Part shown: positions 45,346-53,884 of the stretch, one piece after another
Numbering within the stretch: position 1 is the first letter of the stretch
Layout: every line of letters starts with the position of its first letter
Source: Terrimesophilobacter bigeumensis
GTDB taxonomy: Bacteria > Actinomycetota > Actinomycetes > Actinomycetales > Microbacteriaceae
DNA: 64,000 bases
Reading direction: 5' to 3'
NCBI RefSeq assembly: GCF_039537265.1
Contig: NZ_BAABAE010000003.1
Span: forward strand, 248,001 to 312,000
Made by a program: the position numbers and the translations under genes
Notes under the pieces: model-generated
Databases searched by the model: none
The model's input: only the letters and a program-made list of their open reading frames with translations
Told to the model about the DNA's origin: nothing

Positions 45346-45376
45346 TCTCGCCGCCGAGCATACCGGGAGCCCCGCG

Positions 45377-46441
45377 TTACGTCCCGCGACTCGGCTTCCA
45401 GCCGAGCGCGGGCGCGATGTGCTCGGCGATGGTCCGCAGCAGGTGGGTGTTGTAGGCGACACCCAACTGGTTGGGGACCGTGACGAGCACGGTGTCGGCT
45501 TCCTGCACGGCGGTGTCCTTCGCGAGTTCCTCGACGATTCGCTCCGGCTCGCCCACGTAGCTCTTGCCGAACCGGGCGAGGCCGCCCTCGAGGTGTCCGA
45601 CATGGTCGCTGCGCTCGCGCGAGCCCATCCCGCCGAAGTACTCGCGGTCGAGGTCGGTCACGATCGGCAGGATGCTGCGGCTGACCGAGACACGCGGCTC
45701 GCGCTCGTGGCCGGCCGCCCTCCACGCGTCCCGATACCCGGCGATCTGCTCGGCCTGCAGCTCGTGGAACGGCACGCCGGTGTCCTCGGTGAGCAGCGTC
45801 GAGCTCATGAGGTTCATGCCCTGCTCAGCGGTCCATACCGCGGTGGCGCGGGTGCCCGAACCCCACCAGATTCGGTCGGACAATCCTGGCGACTGCGGCT
45901 CGATCGCGAGGCCGCCGTCGACGCCGGTCATCTTCGGGTCGGAGCGGGCGACAGCGCCGCCGCCGATCGCGGCACGGAACAGCTCGGCATGGGAGCGGGC
46001 GAGATCGGCATCCGTCTCTCCCTCCGCGGGAACGTGCCCGAACGACTCGTAGCCGCGCAGGGCCGGCTCCGGCGATCCGCGGCTGATGCCGAGCTGCAGG
46101 CGGCCGCCGCTGATGAGGTCGGCTGCGGCGGCATCCTCGGCCATGTACAGCGGATTCTCGTAGCGCATGTCGATGACGGCCGTGCCGATCTCGATCCGCT
46201 TGGTGCGTGCGCCGATCGCGGCGAGGAGCGGGAAGGGCGAGGCCAGCTGCGGGGCGAAGTGGTGTACGCGCACATACGCGCCATCGATGCCGAGCTCCTC
46301 CGCAGCGACCGCGAGATCGATCGTCTGGAGCAGGGCGTCCTTCGCCGTTCGCGACCTCGAACGGGGGATGGGCTGCCAGTGGCCGAAGGAGAGGAACCCG
46401 ATGCGCTTCACCCTGTGTTCAGCGTGCGAGGTCTGCAGCAT
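45377..46441 (-). CDS. LLM-class flavin-dependent oxidoreductase
   Basis: Luciferase-like monooxygenase family protein of 354 residues using FMN or F420. The fold markers are RIGFLSFGHWQP, LAVAAEELGIDGAYVRVHHFAPQLASPFPLLAAIGARTKRIEIGTAVIDMRYENPLYMAEDAAAADLISGGRLQLGISRGSPEPALRGYE. The substrate is unknown. GAGGGAAT precedes the ATG. It follows three bases-tight genes for small membrane proteins; transcription may start upstream of them. The frame allows an inner GTG start 10 codons later. Confidence 0.88.
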   Translation of the reverse strand: MLQTSHAEHRVKRIGFLSFGHWQPIPRSRSRTAKDALLQTIDLAVAAEELGIDGAYVRVHHFAPQLASPFPLLAAIGARTKRIEIGTAVIDMRYENPLYMAEDAAAADLISGGRLQLGISRGSPEPALRGYESFGHVPAEGETDADLARSHAELFRAAIGGGAVARSDPKMTGVDGGLAIEPQSPGLSDRIWWGSGTRATAVWTAEQGMNLMSSTLLTEDTGVPFHELQAEQIAGYRDAWRAAGHEREPRVSVSRSILPIVTDLDREYFGGMGSRERSDHVGHLEGGLARFGKSYVGEPERIVEELAKDTAVQEADTVLVTVPNQLGVAYNTHLLRTIAEHIAPALGWKPSRGT

Positions 46442-46447
46442 ATTCCC

Positions 46448-46654
46448 TCACACCGTCTGCCCGACGAGGAAGTGCCAGCCCGCCCACCACCAGAACAGCA
46501 GGATGCCGATGCGGGCAGAGCGCGTCGCCATGACCCGATCCATGAGCGTGCCGAGCGGGGAGATTCGGTCGGGGTCGCGATGGGCGAGCATCTCGACGAG
46601 GACCGCCGCGGCGAGGCAGGCCAGATAGCCACCGATCGTCACGAGTCGGATCAT
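46448..46654 (-). CDS. Small membrane protein (DUF6186-like)
   Basis: 68 residues, two hydrophobic segments: LVTIGGYLACLAAAVLVEMLA and ARIGILLFWWWAGWHFLVGQ, linked by a polar HRDPDRISPLGTLMDRVMATR loop. The small size and layout match a widespread actinobacterial membrane protein of unknown role. GGAGGGGAAC stands 6 bases before the ATG. The ATG overlaps the stop of the upstream gene, so it is co-translated. Confidence 0.72.
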   Translation of the reverse strand: MIRLVTIGGYLACLAAAVLVEMLAHRDPDRISPLGTLMDRVMATRSARIGILLFWWWAGWHFLVGQTV

Positions 46655-47256
46655 CGCCGCGTTCCCCTCCGCAGCAAAGCGATTCCGACGACGAGCCACA
46701 GCGCGGTGAACACGACGCGCCCCTCGATCGTGTCGAGCGCGGGGTCGAGCAGCAGCGAGATGCTCGGATGCGCGAACTGCGCGGCCTCCGACGGCAACCC
46801 GAGCAGGAACGACGTGACCTCGATGAGGCAGATCGCGACGGCGATGATCGCCCACAGGATGCCGGCTCGACGCAGCGGCGTGGGCGCCGCATCCGTCGAT
46901 CTCGGGTCGGGCCAGGCGAACAGCAGCACGGTGAGCCCGATGCCGGAGACGATGAGCCCCTCGACGAGCCCATGGCGCGGAGCGAGCACCATGAGGGTTC
47001 CGAGCACGGCGGCGACGCCTGCGAGGGCGCTGCGCCCGGCCCGCCCGGACGGGAGCCCGACCGCCGGCAGCGCAACGAGGCCGAACTCGTCAGCGAGGAG
47101 AACCGCCGCGACGGCGAGGAAGAATGCGCCGTCGACCGGCGCCCCGCGAAACAACTGGAACAGTCCGGTGATCACGAGGATGATCGTCCACGGCCGGGCG
47201 AGGCGGCGAAGCGCGAGCCGTTGCCTCGTCGCCCGGTCCGCCGGGTCCTGACGCAT
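46651..47256 (-). CDS. Hypothetical integral membrane protein
   Basis: 201 residues with about six hydrophobic segments (for example WTIILVITGLFQLF, AFFLAVAAVLLADEFGLVAL, AGVAAVLGTLMVLA, LIVSGIGLTVLLFAW, LWAIIAVAICLIEVTSFLLGL, FTALWLVVGIALL). I do not recognise a named family. It is first in a run with the 68-residue membrane protein and the LLM oxidoreductase, overlapping the former by 4 bases. Confidence 0.75.
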   Translation of the reverse strand: MRQDPADRATRQRLALRRLARPWTIILVITGLFQLFRGAPVDGAFFLAVAAVLLADEFGLVALPAVGLPSGRAGRSALAGVAAVLGTLMVLAPRHGLVEGLIVSGIGLTVLLFAWPDPRSTDAAPTPLRRAGILWAIIAVAICLIEVTSFLLGLPSEAAQFAHPSISLLLDPALDTIEGRVVFTALWLVVGIALLRRGTRR

Positions 47257-47322
47257 GGGCCTAGGCTACGCCGACCGCCGTGTCCGCGTGCGGGCGCCTG
47301 CGGGGACGCGCATAATCGAGGG

Positions 47323-47697
47323 GTGACCCAGAACCCGGATGCCGAGGAGACACTCGCGGGACTCGGGCGGGAGATCGAACTGCTCGCCCGCAGCGCGTCG
47401 GATGCCGCCGCTCTGGCCCGCCCCGGCACGTCGGAGGAGCTCTTCGACCGGGCAGCGGTGCTGCGCGAGAACGCGATGGGGATCATCTACGACGGCGACG
47501 GATCGAGCGACCAGGAGCGCGTCGGCCGGCTGCTCGCGCTCCTCCCGGCGCTCCTGACGGTCGTCGACGAGGCCCGCGACACCATCGGCCGCCTGCGCGA
47601 GCTCGCCGGCGAGGACGACCCGGCCAAAGCTGTCAGCCCCTGGGACACCGCCGGCCGCGGCGCCCCGGCCCGCCCCGACTGGAACACGACTACTTAG
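47323..47697 (+). CDS. Hypothetical helical protein
   Basis: 124 residues, mostly helical and acidic: ETLAGLGREIELLARSASDAAALARPGTSEELFDRAAVLRENAMGIIYDGDG and RVGRLLALLPALLTVVDEARDTIGRLRELAGE. No known family or motif. The GTG at 47323 lies 6 bases after CATAAT, so a leaderless transcript is likely. It is divergent from the membrane-protein gene at 47256 and ends in the left arm of a long inverted repeat. Confidence 0.65.
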   Translation: MTQNPDAEETLAGLGREIELLARSASDAAALARPGTSEELFDRAAVLRENAMGIIYDGDGSSDQERVGRLLALLPALLTVVDEARDTIGRLRELAGEDDPAKAVSPWDTAGRGAPARPDWNTTT

Positions 47698-47772
47698 CGG
47701 ATTCCGGTCGATAGTTCGGACGCGGCGGCTCCGTTTACCGCCAGAGCGTTCGAACTATCGACCGGAATCCGC
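47697..47772. repeat. Long perfect inverted repeat between convergent genes
   Basis: 22-bp arms match perfectly (starting GCGGATTCCG, 47697-47718, with complement 47751-47772), and pairing can extend by five more base pairs including one G-T. The loop holds a further GGCGG/CCGCC hairpin. The left arm covers the stop codon region of the upstream gene. It is a bidirectional transcript end or a small mobile repeat. Confidence 0.7.
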
Positions 47773-47783
47773 GACTCGCCGCC

Positions 47784-48665
47784 TCACTCCGACTGAGCAG
47801 CCTTACGACGCCGCGCCAGCCGCACCCACAGCAGCACGATCGCCGTCACGATGCCGGCCGCGATGAGCCACGGCACGAGCACCCCGAGCACGACGAGCGC
47901 CGCATTCAGGAAACCGACGAAGGCGGTCCATCCGGCGACGAGGCCGGTCCAGAAGGTGTCCGGCGTCTCGGCCGGGGTGTCCCTCTCGGAGATGAGGTAG
48001 AGGGTCACGGTCGACAGCTGCACCTGGTCGTCGAGGTTGCGCTTCTGCGATTCGAGGCTCTCCAGGTCGGCCTGGCGTTCGGACAATGCCGACTCGATCT
48101 TGATGAGCGCGTCGGTGGAGTCCGCCTTGGCCATGAGGTCCAGGAGTCGGTCGACGGAGGTGCGAAGGGCGGCGATCCTGGCATCCAGGTCTTCGGACTG
48201 GGCCGTGACATCCGTCGAGTCGATCGACGTGTCGCGGGCGACCCCGAGGTCCTTGAGTTCTTCGAGGGTCGCGGTGAGTTTCGCGGACGGGATGCGCAGG
48301 GTGAGCTGAGCGCTGCCCGGTTCGTTCTCGGATGCTGCGCGTTCGCTGCGGTTCGCCACCGTCCCCCCGGCGCGGTCGACGATGCGTGCCGCCTCATCCG
48401 CAGCATCGATGGGCTTGTCGACGGTAACCGTCACCTGCACGGTCGTGATGATGCGCGGACCGACGGGAATGCCCGCCGTATCGTCGCTGACCGCGCCGCC
48501 ATCCGACGACTCGTAGCCCAGCTCACCCTGCGGGGCAGACTCCGGCGCACCCACCGATGGCATCGAATCCTGCGAGCTGCCACCGGACATCGAGCATCCG
48601 GTCAGCGCGACGGCCGAGAGTGCGGCGGAGAGTGCCAGGGTTGCGGTGATCAGTGAGCGCCTCAT
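47784..48665 (-). CDS. DUF4349 lipoprotein
   Basis: 293 residues. Lipobox ALTGC (Cys24). The DUF4349 part follows: RIITTVQVTVTVDKPIDAADEAARIVDRAGGTVANRSE, LTLRIPSAKLTATLEELKDLG, then a coiled coil (ARIAALRTSVDRLLDLMAK and LSERQADLESLESQKRNLDDQVQLSTVTLYL). A C-terminal membrane helix pair and basic end (LARRRKAAQSE) close the protein. It is anchored at both ends of its extracellular domain. The function is unknown. Confidence 0.85.
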   Translation of the reverse strand: MRRSLITATLALSAALSAVALTGCSMSGGSSQDSMPSVGAPESAPQGELGYESSDGGAVSDDTAGIPVGPRIITTVQVTVTVDKPIDAADEAARIVDRAGGTVANRSERAASENEPGSAQLTLRIPSAKLTATLEELKDLGVARDTSIDSTDVTAQSEDLDARIAALRTSVDRLLDLMAKADSTDALIKIESALSERQADLESLESQKRNLDDQVQLSTVTLYLISERDTPAETPDTFWTGLVAGWTAFVGFLNAALVVLGVLVPWLIAAGIVTAIVLLWVRLARRRKAAQSE

Positions 48666-48836
48666 GCGGCAACCATATCGACGGGCGAATTCGGGCGAAA
48701 CCCAACGAAAGTCACGATTCGGCCGTCACCAACCTGTGCCCAGTGGGGGCGGCGCCTGACAAGGCGCTGAGCATTCGAAGTTACCCGCACCCCCCCGTTG
48801 TAGGGTCACGGTAAGGAGGAAAAGGGGGAGGACATC

Positions 48837-49034
48837 ATGGGCTTGTTCGACAAGGCGAAGGATGCCGCCGACGCCACCGGCGAGAAGGTCGCCGAAGAGG
48901 CGAAGGAGATGAAGGAGCGCATCGCCGACCAGCTGGACGCCATGAAGGCCGATGCGGATGTCGCGCACGCCGAGGCGGAACGCGATGCGACGCACGCGAA
49001 GAACGAATACAAGGAGAAGCTGCGCGAGGATTGA
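48837..49034 (+). CDS. Small charged helical protein
   Basis: 65 residues: MGLFDKAKDAADATGEKVAE then a regular Lys/Glu/Asp/Ala helix with Met and Ile on one face, ending YKEKLRED. It resembles small stress or antitoxin-like helical proteins of actinobacteria, though I cannot name a family. A very purine-rich leader (AAGGAGGAAAAGGGGGAGG) gives it one of the strongest Shine-Dalgarno sequences in the window, suggesting high expression. A clear terminator follows. Confidence 0.7.
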   Translation: MGLFDKAKDAADATGEKVAEEAKEMKERIADQLDAMKADADVAHAEAERDATHAKNEYKEKLRED

Positions 49035-49052
49035 CCCGCGGTGCGCTCGCGG

Positions 49053-49079
49053 AAGGGGACCGGATCATCCGGTCCCCTT
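49053..49079 (+). terminator. Intrinsic terminator after the small helical protein gene
   Basis: A stem of at least 11 bp (AAGGGGACCGG with CCGGTCCCCTT) around ATCAT, followed by GTTCG. The stem is perfect and lies 18 bases after the stop codon. Confidence 0.75.
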
Positions 49080-49134
49080 GTTCGTGCCGTGCCGCCTTTT
49101 CCGTGCGGTGCTGCGGGTGGGCGATACTGGGCTC

Positions 49135-49920
49135 ATGGCGATGTTCTCCTGGTGGCGCCGAGCGAAGGGGCCGCTTCTGCACATCGCGGGCGATGAGGGC
49201 GAGGGTCCGGTCGTCGTCCTCATCCACGGGATCGCGTCATCCTCGGTCACCTTCGAGAAACTGGTCCCGATGCTCGTCGACCGGCACCGGGTCATCTCGA
49301 TCGACCTGCTCGGCTTCGGGGAGTCGCCGTCACCGGCGGATGCGACCTACACGCTCGAGGAGCACGTCTCCGCGCTCACTCGCACGATCGACTCGCTGAA
49401 GCTCCGGGAGCCGTTCGTTCTCGTCGGCCACTCGATGGGCAGCCTCATCGCGAGCCGGTATGCCGCGACCAACCGACGGCGACTGACGAGGCTCGTGCTC
49501 GTGAGTCCGCCGATCTACGTGTCGCCGAGCGCGATCGGCGACCGGCGTGACCGGGCCGCGATGGGGATCTACCTCAAGGCCTACGAGTACCTTCGCTCCA
49601 ACAAGGCTTTCACGATCCGCAACGCCGCGATGCTCGCGAAGCTCTCGCCGATCAGGAACGTGCTCGAGGTCTCGGAACGCAACTGGACCGCGTTCGTGCT
49701 CTCCCTCGAGAACCTCATCGAGTCGCAGACGACCATCAGCGACCTGGCGGCGGTGCGGGTGCCGGTCGAGGTCGTCTACGGGACGCTGGATCCGTTCCTC
49801 ACCCCGGCCGGCCTGCGCATCGTCGAGCAGCTGCGCGGCATCACGGTGCACAAGGTTGAGGCGAACGATCACATCATCCGCACGAGGCTCGCGCGCGTGG
49901 TCGTGAAGGCGATCGGATGA
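49135..49920 (+). CDS. Alpha/beta-hydrolase
   Basis: 261 residues with the alpha/beta-hydrolase fold: VVVLIHGIASSS (oxyanion strand), VISIDLLGFGES, nucleophile S100 in VLVGHSMGS, acid in VVYGTLDPF, and the catalytic His in NDHIIRTR. The substrate is unknown. The ATG at 49135-49137 is 6 bases after GATACT, consistent with a short or absent leader. An aldo/keto reductase gene follows 16 bases on, so the two are probably co-transcribed. Confidence 0.9.
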   Translation: MAMFSWWRRAKGPLLHIAGDEGEGPVVVLIHGIASSSVTFEKLVPMLVDRHRVISIDLLGFGESPSPADATYTLEEHVSALTRTIDSLKLREPFVLVGHSMGSLIASRYAATNRRRLTRLVLVSPPIYVSPSAIGDRRDRAAMGIYLKAYEYLRSNKAFTIRNAAMLAKLSPIRNVLEVSERNWTAFVLSLENLIESQTTISDLAAVRVPVEVVYGTLDPFLTPAGLRIVEQLRGITVHKVEANDHIIRTRLARVVVKAIG

Positions 49921-49936
49921 CGGGGAGGAGAAATCG

Positions 49937-50923
49937 ATGAAGGCGAACGTCATGGAGAGGGCCGGGCTCGCCGTCTCGGCGGTCGGGCTCGGCACCTGGC
50001 AGCTCGGCGCCGACTGGGGCGAGGTGGACGAGGCGGATGCGCGCGCCGTGCTCGACGCGGCCGCCTCGAGCGGCGTCACCTTCTTCGACACGGCGGACGT
50101 CTACGGCGACGGCCGCAGCGAGATCATCATCGGCGGTTACCTCGCCGACCGTCCCGGCCACGGCATCCGCGTCGCGACGAAGATGGGGCGCCGGGTCGAC
50201 CAGCTGGCCGAGAACTACACGCTCGCGAACTTCCGGTCCTGGACCGACCGCTCGCGCCGGAACCTTCGCACCGACACCCTCGACCTCGTGCAGCTGCACT
50301 GCCCGCCGACCGCGGTGTACTCGATCGATCGGGTCTTCGACGACCTCGACACGCTCGTCGCGGAGGGCGCGATCGCCCGGTACGGCGTGAGTGTGGAGAA
50401 GGTCTCCGAGGCGCTCGCGGCGATCGCGCGACCCGGTGTCGCGTCGGTGCAGATCATCCTCAACGCGTTCCGGCTGAAGCCGCTGGATGCCGTGCTCCCC
50501 GCCGCGCGCGAGGCCGGAGTGGGGATCATCGCCCGCGTACCGCTGGCATCCGGACTGCTCTCGGGCCGATACACCGCGCGCACGACGTTCGCCGAGAACG
50601 ACCATCGCAACTTCAACCGGCATGGCGAGGCGTTCGACGTGGGCGAGACCTTCTCGGGCGTCGACTATGCGGACGGCGTGGCTGCCGCGAACGAGTTCGC
50701 CGTGCTCGCCCGAGAGCACGGGCTCGAGCCGGCGACCGCTGCGATCGCCTGGGTGGCGCAGCTCGATGGCGTGAGCACCGTCATCCCCGGCGCGCGCAGT
50801 GTCGCGCAGGCGCGGGCGAACGCGGAGGCCGGTTCGGTGGCCCAGCTCGGCCCCGAGTTCTCGGCACGGGTGCGCGAGCTCTACGACCGGTTTTTCCGGG
50901 AGGCGGTCCACCCGCGCTGGTGA
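49937..50923 (+). CDS. Aldo/keto reductase
   Basis: 328 residues of a TIM-barrel NADPH-dependent oxidoreductase. SAVGLGTWQLGADWG, FFDTADVYGDGRSE (catalytic Asp and Tyr), VATKMGRR (Lys), LQLHCPP (His), and the cofactor region AWVAQLDGVSTVIPGARS with GSVAQLG. The substrate is unknown. GGGGAGGAGAAATCG precedes the ATG. Close spacing to the hydrolase gene suggests a shared operon. Confidence 0.92.
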   Translation: MKANVMERAGLAVSAVGLGTWQLGADWGEVDEADARAVLDAAASSGVTFFDTADVYGDGRSEIIIGGYLADRPGHGIRVATKMGRRVDQLAENYTLANFRSWTDRSRRNLRTDTLDLVQLHCPPTAVYSIDRVFDDLDTLVAEGAIARYGVSVEKVSEALAAIARPGVASVQIILNAFRLKPLDAVLPAAREAGVGIIARVPLASGLLSGRYTARTTFAENDHRNFNRHGEAFDVGETFSGVDYADGVAAANEFAVLAREHGLEPATAAIAWVAQLDGVSTVIPGARSVAQARANAEAGSVAQLGPEFSARVRELYDRFFREAVHPRW

Positions 50924-50950
50924 CGTTTCGGTCATCCACGAAGAAAAGGC

Positions 50951-51005
50951 TTGCGGATTCCGCAAACGCGATATAGCGTGACTTTCTGACTCAAGATATA
51001 TCGCG
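50951..51005 (+). promoter_or_regulatory. Two operators before the second MFS gene
   Basis: TTGCGGA-T-TCCGCAA (50951-50965) is a perfect 7-bp-arm palindrome. CGCGATATA (50967-50975) and TATATCGCG (50997-51005) form a 9-bp inverted repeat. Together they cover the region before the MFS start at 51030. The ATATATCGCG-like sites resemble those bound by PadR-type repressors, but no such gene is adjacent. Confidence 0.55.
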
Positions 51006-51029
51006 ACTTCGACACTGGAGGGAACTCGG

Positions 51030-52454
51030 ATGAATGGTGACCAGGAGGCGCCGGCACCGACATCGGTGACCGGGTCGACGACGTCGACCGGGGCGACCGG
51101 GTCGGCCGCATCCGCGACATCAGGAGGCAGCCCGGCGAAGAAAGCCCTCGGCCCCGCCTTCGCGAACCTCTTCACCGCGAACATCGCGAGCAGCCTGGGA
51201 GACGGGATCGCCAGGACCGCCATCCCGCTCCTCGCGGTGCAGGTCACCCAGGACCCGCTGCTCATCTCCGGCATCGCCGCCCTGGCGATGCTGCCCTGGC
51301 TGTTCTTCGCGATCCCGGCCGGCATCCTCATCGACCGGATCGACCGGCGGGCCGCCATGGCCATGGCCAACACGGTGCGCACCCTGCTGGCCGTCGCGCT
51401 CTTCGTCATCACGGCATCCGGGAATCTCACCATCTGGTGGCTGTACCTGATCATCTTCGTGTACGGGATCTTCGAGACCGTCTACGACGGCGCGGTCCGT
51501 GCGGTGGCGCCGAGCATCCTTGAGAAGGCCCAGCTGCCGCGCGCGAACTCGCTCATCGAGGCCGGCGAGCAGGTCATCCAGAACTTCGTGTCGGGCCCGG
51601 TCACCTCGCTGCTGTTCGCGGTGTCGGTGCTCATCCCGCTCGGGGCGAACGCCGCGGTGTACGCGATCGCGGTCATCCTCGCGATCCTGTTGCCGAAGGT
51701 CGCCTCCGGTCGCCAGTTCGCGAAGGCCCACGCCGAGAAGAACGGCGATTCGGTCGCCTGGTACAAGCAGTTCGTCGACGGCCTGCACTTCATCATGGCG
51801 AACAAGCAGCTCAAAACGCTGTGGTTCCTCAGCACGTTCAGCGGGATGTGCATCTCGATCGCGACCGCGAGCTTCGTGCTCTACCTCGTGGACCGGCTCG
51901 GGCTGCCCGAGGCTCTCTTCGGGGTCTTCATGCTCTCGGGCGCGATCGGAGGGATCGGCGCCTCGCTCGTCGCCGCGCGGTTCAAGGCCCGTTGGGGGAC
52001 AGGGCTCACGGTCGCCGTCGCGAACGTCGTGGCCTCGCTCGCGGTCGTCTTCATCGGGGCCGTTCCGACGCTCTGGGCCGCGGCGGTCGCCTTCGTGATC
52101 GTGAGCGGATCGATCACGGTGTGGAACATCCTGATCATGTCCCTGCGGCAGAGCATCATCCCCGGGCGGCTGCTCGGGCGCGTTCACGGCACCTGGCGCA
52201 CGCTGCTCTGGGGCAGCATGCCGGTCGGGTCGATCATCGGAGGGCTCATCGGCCGCATCGACCTCGTCCTGCCCTTCATCATCGGGGGCGGGCTCTCAGC
52301 GCTCGCCGGCATCCTCTGGTTCCGGTTCCTGAAGACGCTCCCCAACCCCGAGGATGTCGACAACGGCGACGATGCGGCCCTCGCCGGCGCGGACGACTCC
52401 GCCGCGCGCGCTGCGGAGACCGCAGGCCCCACCGACCCCGCCATCCAGGAGTAG
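51030..52454 (+). CDS. MFS transporter (MFS_3 type)
   Basis: 474 residues, about twelve helices. Polar Ser/Thr/Gly-rich N-terminus (1-38), then FANLFTANIASSLGDGIARTAIPLLAVQVT, GILIDRIDRRAAMAMANTVR (motif A) and FETVYDGAVRAVAPSILEKAQLPRANSLIEAGEQVIQNFVSGP. The C-terminus is acidic (DVDNGDDAALAGADDS). Drug or metabolite efflux is the likely role. GGAGGG lies 10 bases before the ATG, and two palindromes upstream indicate repression by an unlinked regulator. Confidence 0.9.
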   Translation: MNGDQEAPAPTSVTGSTTSTGATGSAASATSGGSPAKKALGPAFANLFTANIASSLGDGIARTAIPLLAVQVTQDPLLISGIAALAMLPWLFFAIPAGILIDRIDRRAAMAMANTVRTLLAVALFVITASGNLTIWWLYLIIFVYGIFETVYDGAVRAVAPSILEKAQLPRANSLIEAGEQVIQNFVSGPVTSLLFAVSVLIPLGANAAVYAIAVILAILLPKVASGRQFAKAHAEKNGDSVAWYKQFVDGLHFIMANKQLKTLWFLSTFSGMCISIATASFVLYLVDRLGLPEALFGVFMLSGAIGGIGASLVAARFKARWGTGLTVAVANVVASLAVVFIGAVPTLWAAAVAFVIVSGSITVWNILIMSLRQSIIPGRLLGRVHGTWRTLLWGSMPVGSIIGGLIGRIDLVLPFIIGGGLSALAGILWFRFLKTLPNPEDVDNGDDAALAGADDSAARAAETAGPTDPAIQE

Positions 52455-52467
52455 CTTCCACAGCCGG

Positions 52468-52600
52468 GCTCATGAGGGCATTCGGTCCAGGATGTCCCAT
52501 CGATCGGCCCAGCGATACCCATCAGTTGACCCCATGAGGCCATTCGTCCCTCATGACGGCGAACGTTCGCCCTCACTCGGTACAAACCCCCTCATGAGTC
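52468..52600. repeat. Intergenic palindromic repeat, family A, copy 2 (compound)
   Basis: Contains several CATGAGG(C/G)CATTCG-like units and a near-perfect palindrome TGACGGCGAAC/GTTCGCCCTCA (52554-52575; one mismatch to the 53793 copy), plus CCTCATGAGTCGG at the end. It lies between an MFS gene and the AbiEi-like gene. Confidence 0.55.
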
Positions 52601-52667
52601 GGATGCAGGGCGCCAGGAGCGCCGGATGCCGGCGCGCAGGCGGCGGATGACGTCCGCTCCGCTGCGC

Positions 52668-53636
52668 TCAGCCAAGCCCTGCCCTCTGAAGCGTCTCTCT
52701 CAGCCGAGCGGGCGAGATCGCGACCTTCCAGCCCCAGCGGGCGAAGCCGTGTCCCGCGGCGCGGAGGTCGTCCTCGCGGGCCTTCTCGTCGAGCATCACC
52801 TGTTGCGAGGTCCGCCCGGCCATGAACGCGGGATCGGTGTACTTCCATTGGCCGTCGAACTCGCCGATGAGATCGAACTGCGGCCACCAGAAGTCGACGG
52901 TCCAGATCCGCCCACTCGCACCGGCGAGTTCGACCTGGAGTTCGGGGGCTGGAACGCCGGCGCGTAACATGCTCACCCGGCTCATCGATTCGCCGGGGCG
53001 ATCGGCGAGCCCGTTGGAGAACTCGATCGCCGCTCGGGCCTTGGTGGCTCCGTGAGCAGGGGAGATCCGGTCGAGCTCGCCCAGGATGTCCTCCCGCGTG
53101 AGCAACGTCGACGGGATCCCGGGCAGCGGATGTGCGGTCCTTCGGAGTGCGGCATCCGCCACCGCGACCGACTGCCCGAAGGTCGCGACGCAGGCCACAT
53201 CGACCACGGTCCGCGCGAGCGACGTGACCGAGAGCCCGTCGATGTACTCGGGTTCAGCGGAGTCTCCCGTTGTATGGCGCAGCACCCCGGGCGTCGACCG
53301 CCCGCCTTTCGAGGGCGCCACCAGGACATGCACGCGTTGCGGCCAGTCGCCGACCCAGGGCAGTCGCCACAGCGCTGCAGCGGAGTGGTGGGAGAATCTG
53401 GCATCCGGATGGCCGACCGCGGCCGCCTTGACGCGCGTGCGGTAGCGGGCGTGTCGATCCATCGCGCGCCAGAGCTCCGTCCCCACGTAGACGCCGCGCG
53501 CCACAGCGACGAACTCGCCCCGGGCGACCATCCGGTAGAAGGCGCTGCGCTCGGCACGCACCACTAGTTCGCGGATGACGGTGAAGTGCTCCCGCCACTC
53601 CGCCTGCGTCAGGCGGAAGGCTGCTGTCTGCGTCAT
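52668..53636 (-). CDS. AbiEi-like/DUF559 nuclease-fold protein
   Basis: 322 residues. The N-terminal part (residues 30-200) matches the AbiEi-like antitoxin fold seen in orphan actinobacterial proteins (FVAVARGVYVGTELW, FSHHSAAALWRLP, GLSVTSLARTVVDVA). The C-terminal part has a PD-(D/E)XK or Vsr-like core: VDFWWPQFDLIGEFDGQWKY, then QVMLDEKAREDDLRAAGHGFARWGW. The Asp, Glu and Lys needed for catalysis look intact. Such genes are widespread and often lone; no toxin partner is next to it. The biological role is unknown. Confidence 0.8.
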   Translation of the reverse strand: MTQTAAFRLTQAEWREHFTVIRELVVRAERSAFYRMVARGEFVAVARGVYVGTELWRAMDRHARYRTRVKAAAVGHPDARFSHHSAAALWRLPWVGDWPQRVHVLVAPSKGGRSTPGVLRHTTGDSAEPEYIDGLSVTSLARTVVDVACVATFGQSVAVADAALRRTAHPLPGIPSTLLTREDILGELDRISPAHGATKARAAIEFSNGLADRPGESMSRVSMLRAGVPAPELQVELAGASGRIWTVDFWWPQFDLIGEFDGQWKYTDPAFMAGRTSQQVMLDEKAREDDLRAAGHGFARWGWKVAISPARLRETLQRAGLG

Positions 53637-53792
53637 CCGACCATCATGGTGAAACTTCAGGGACGGGTGCCGCGGCGTCCGTCATTCGGGGGACTCGTCG
53701 CACTGCCTGGTCCGGTGGAGGAGTGGAGCCGGGCGGCGGGGGTGGACGCAGCCGAGCGGACGACATCCGGCTTACGAGGCGCTTTGTGCCGG

Positions 53793-53837
53793 ATGAGGGC
53801 GAACGTTCGCCCTCATGAGATGCGAACGGCCTCATGA
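53793..53837. repeat. Intergenic palindromic repeat, family A, copy 3
   Basis: A 24-bp perfect palindrome (ATGAGGGCGAAC and its reverse complement, 53793-53816), followed by GCGAACGGCCTCATGA (53822-53837). The order and the second half match copy 1 at 38322. It lies near the end of the third MFS gene. Confidence 0.65.
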
Positions 53838-53884
53838 TTCGTCACGCGCACTCGGCGACGGCGGCGTGGCGAGAGGCGCGGATG

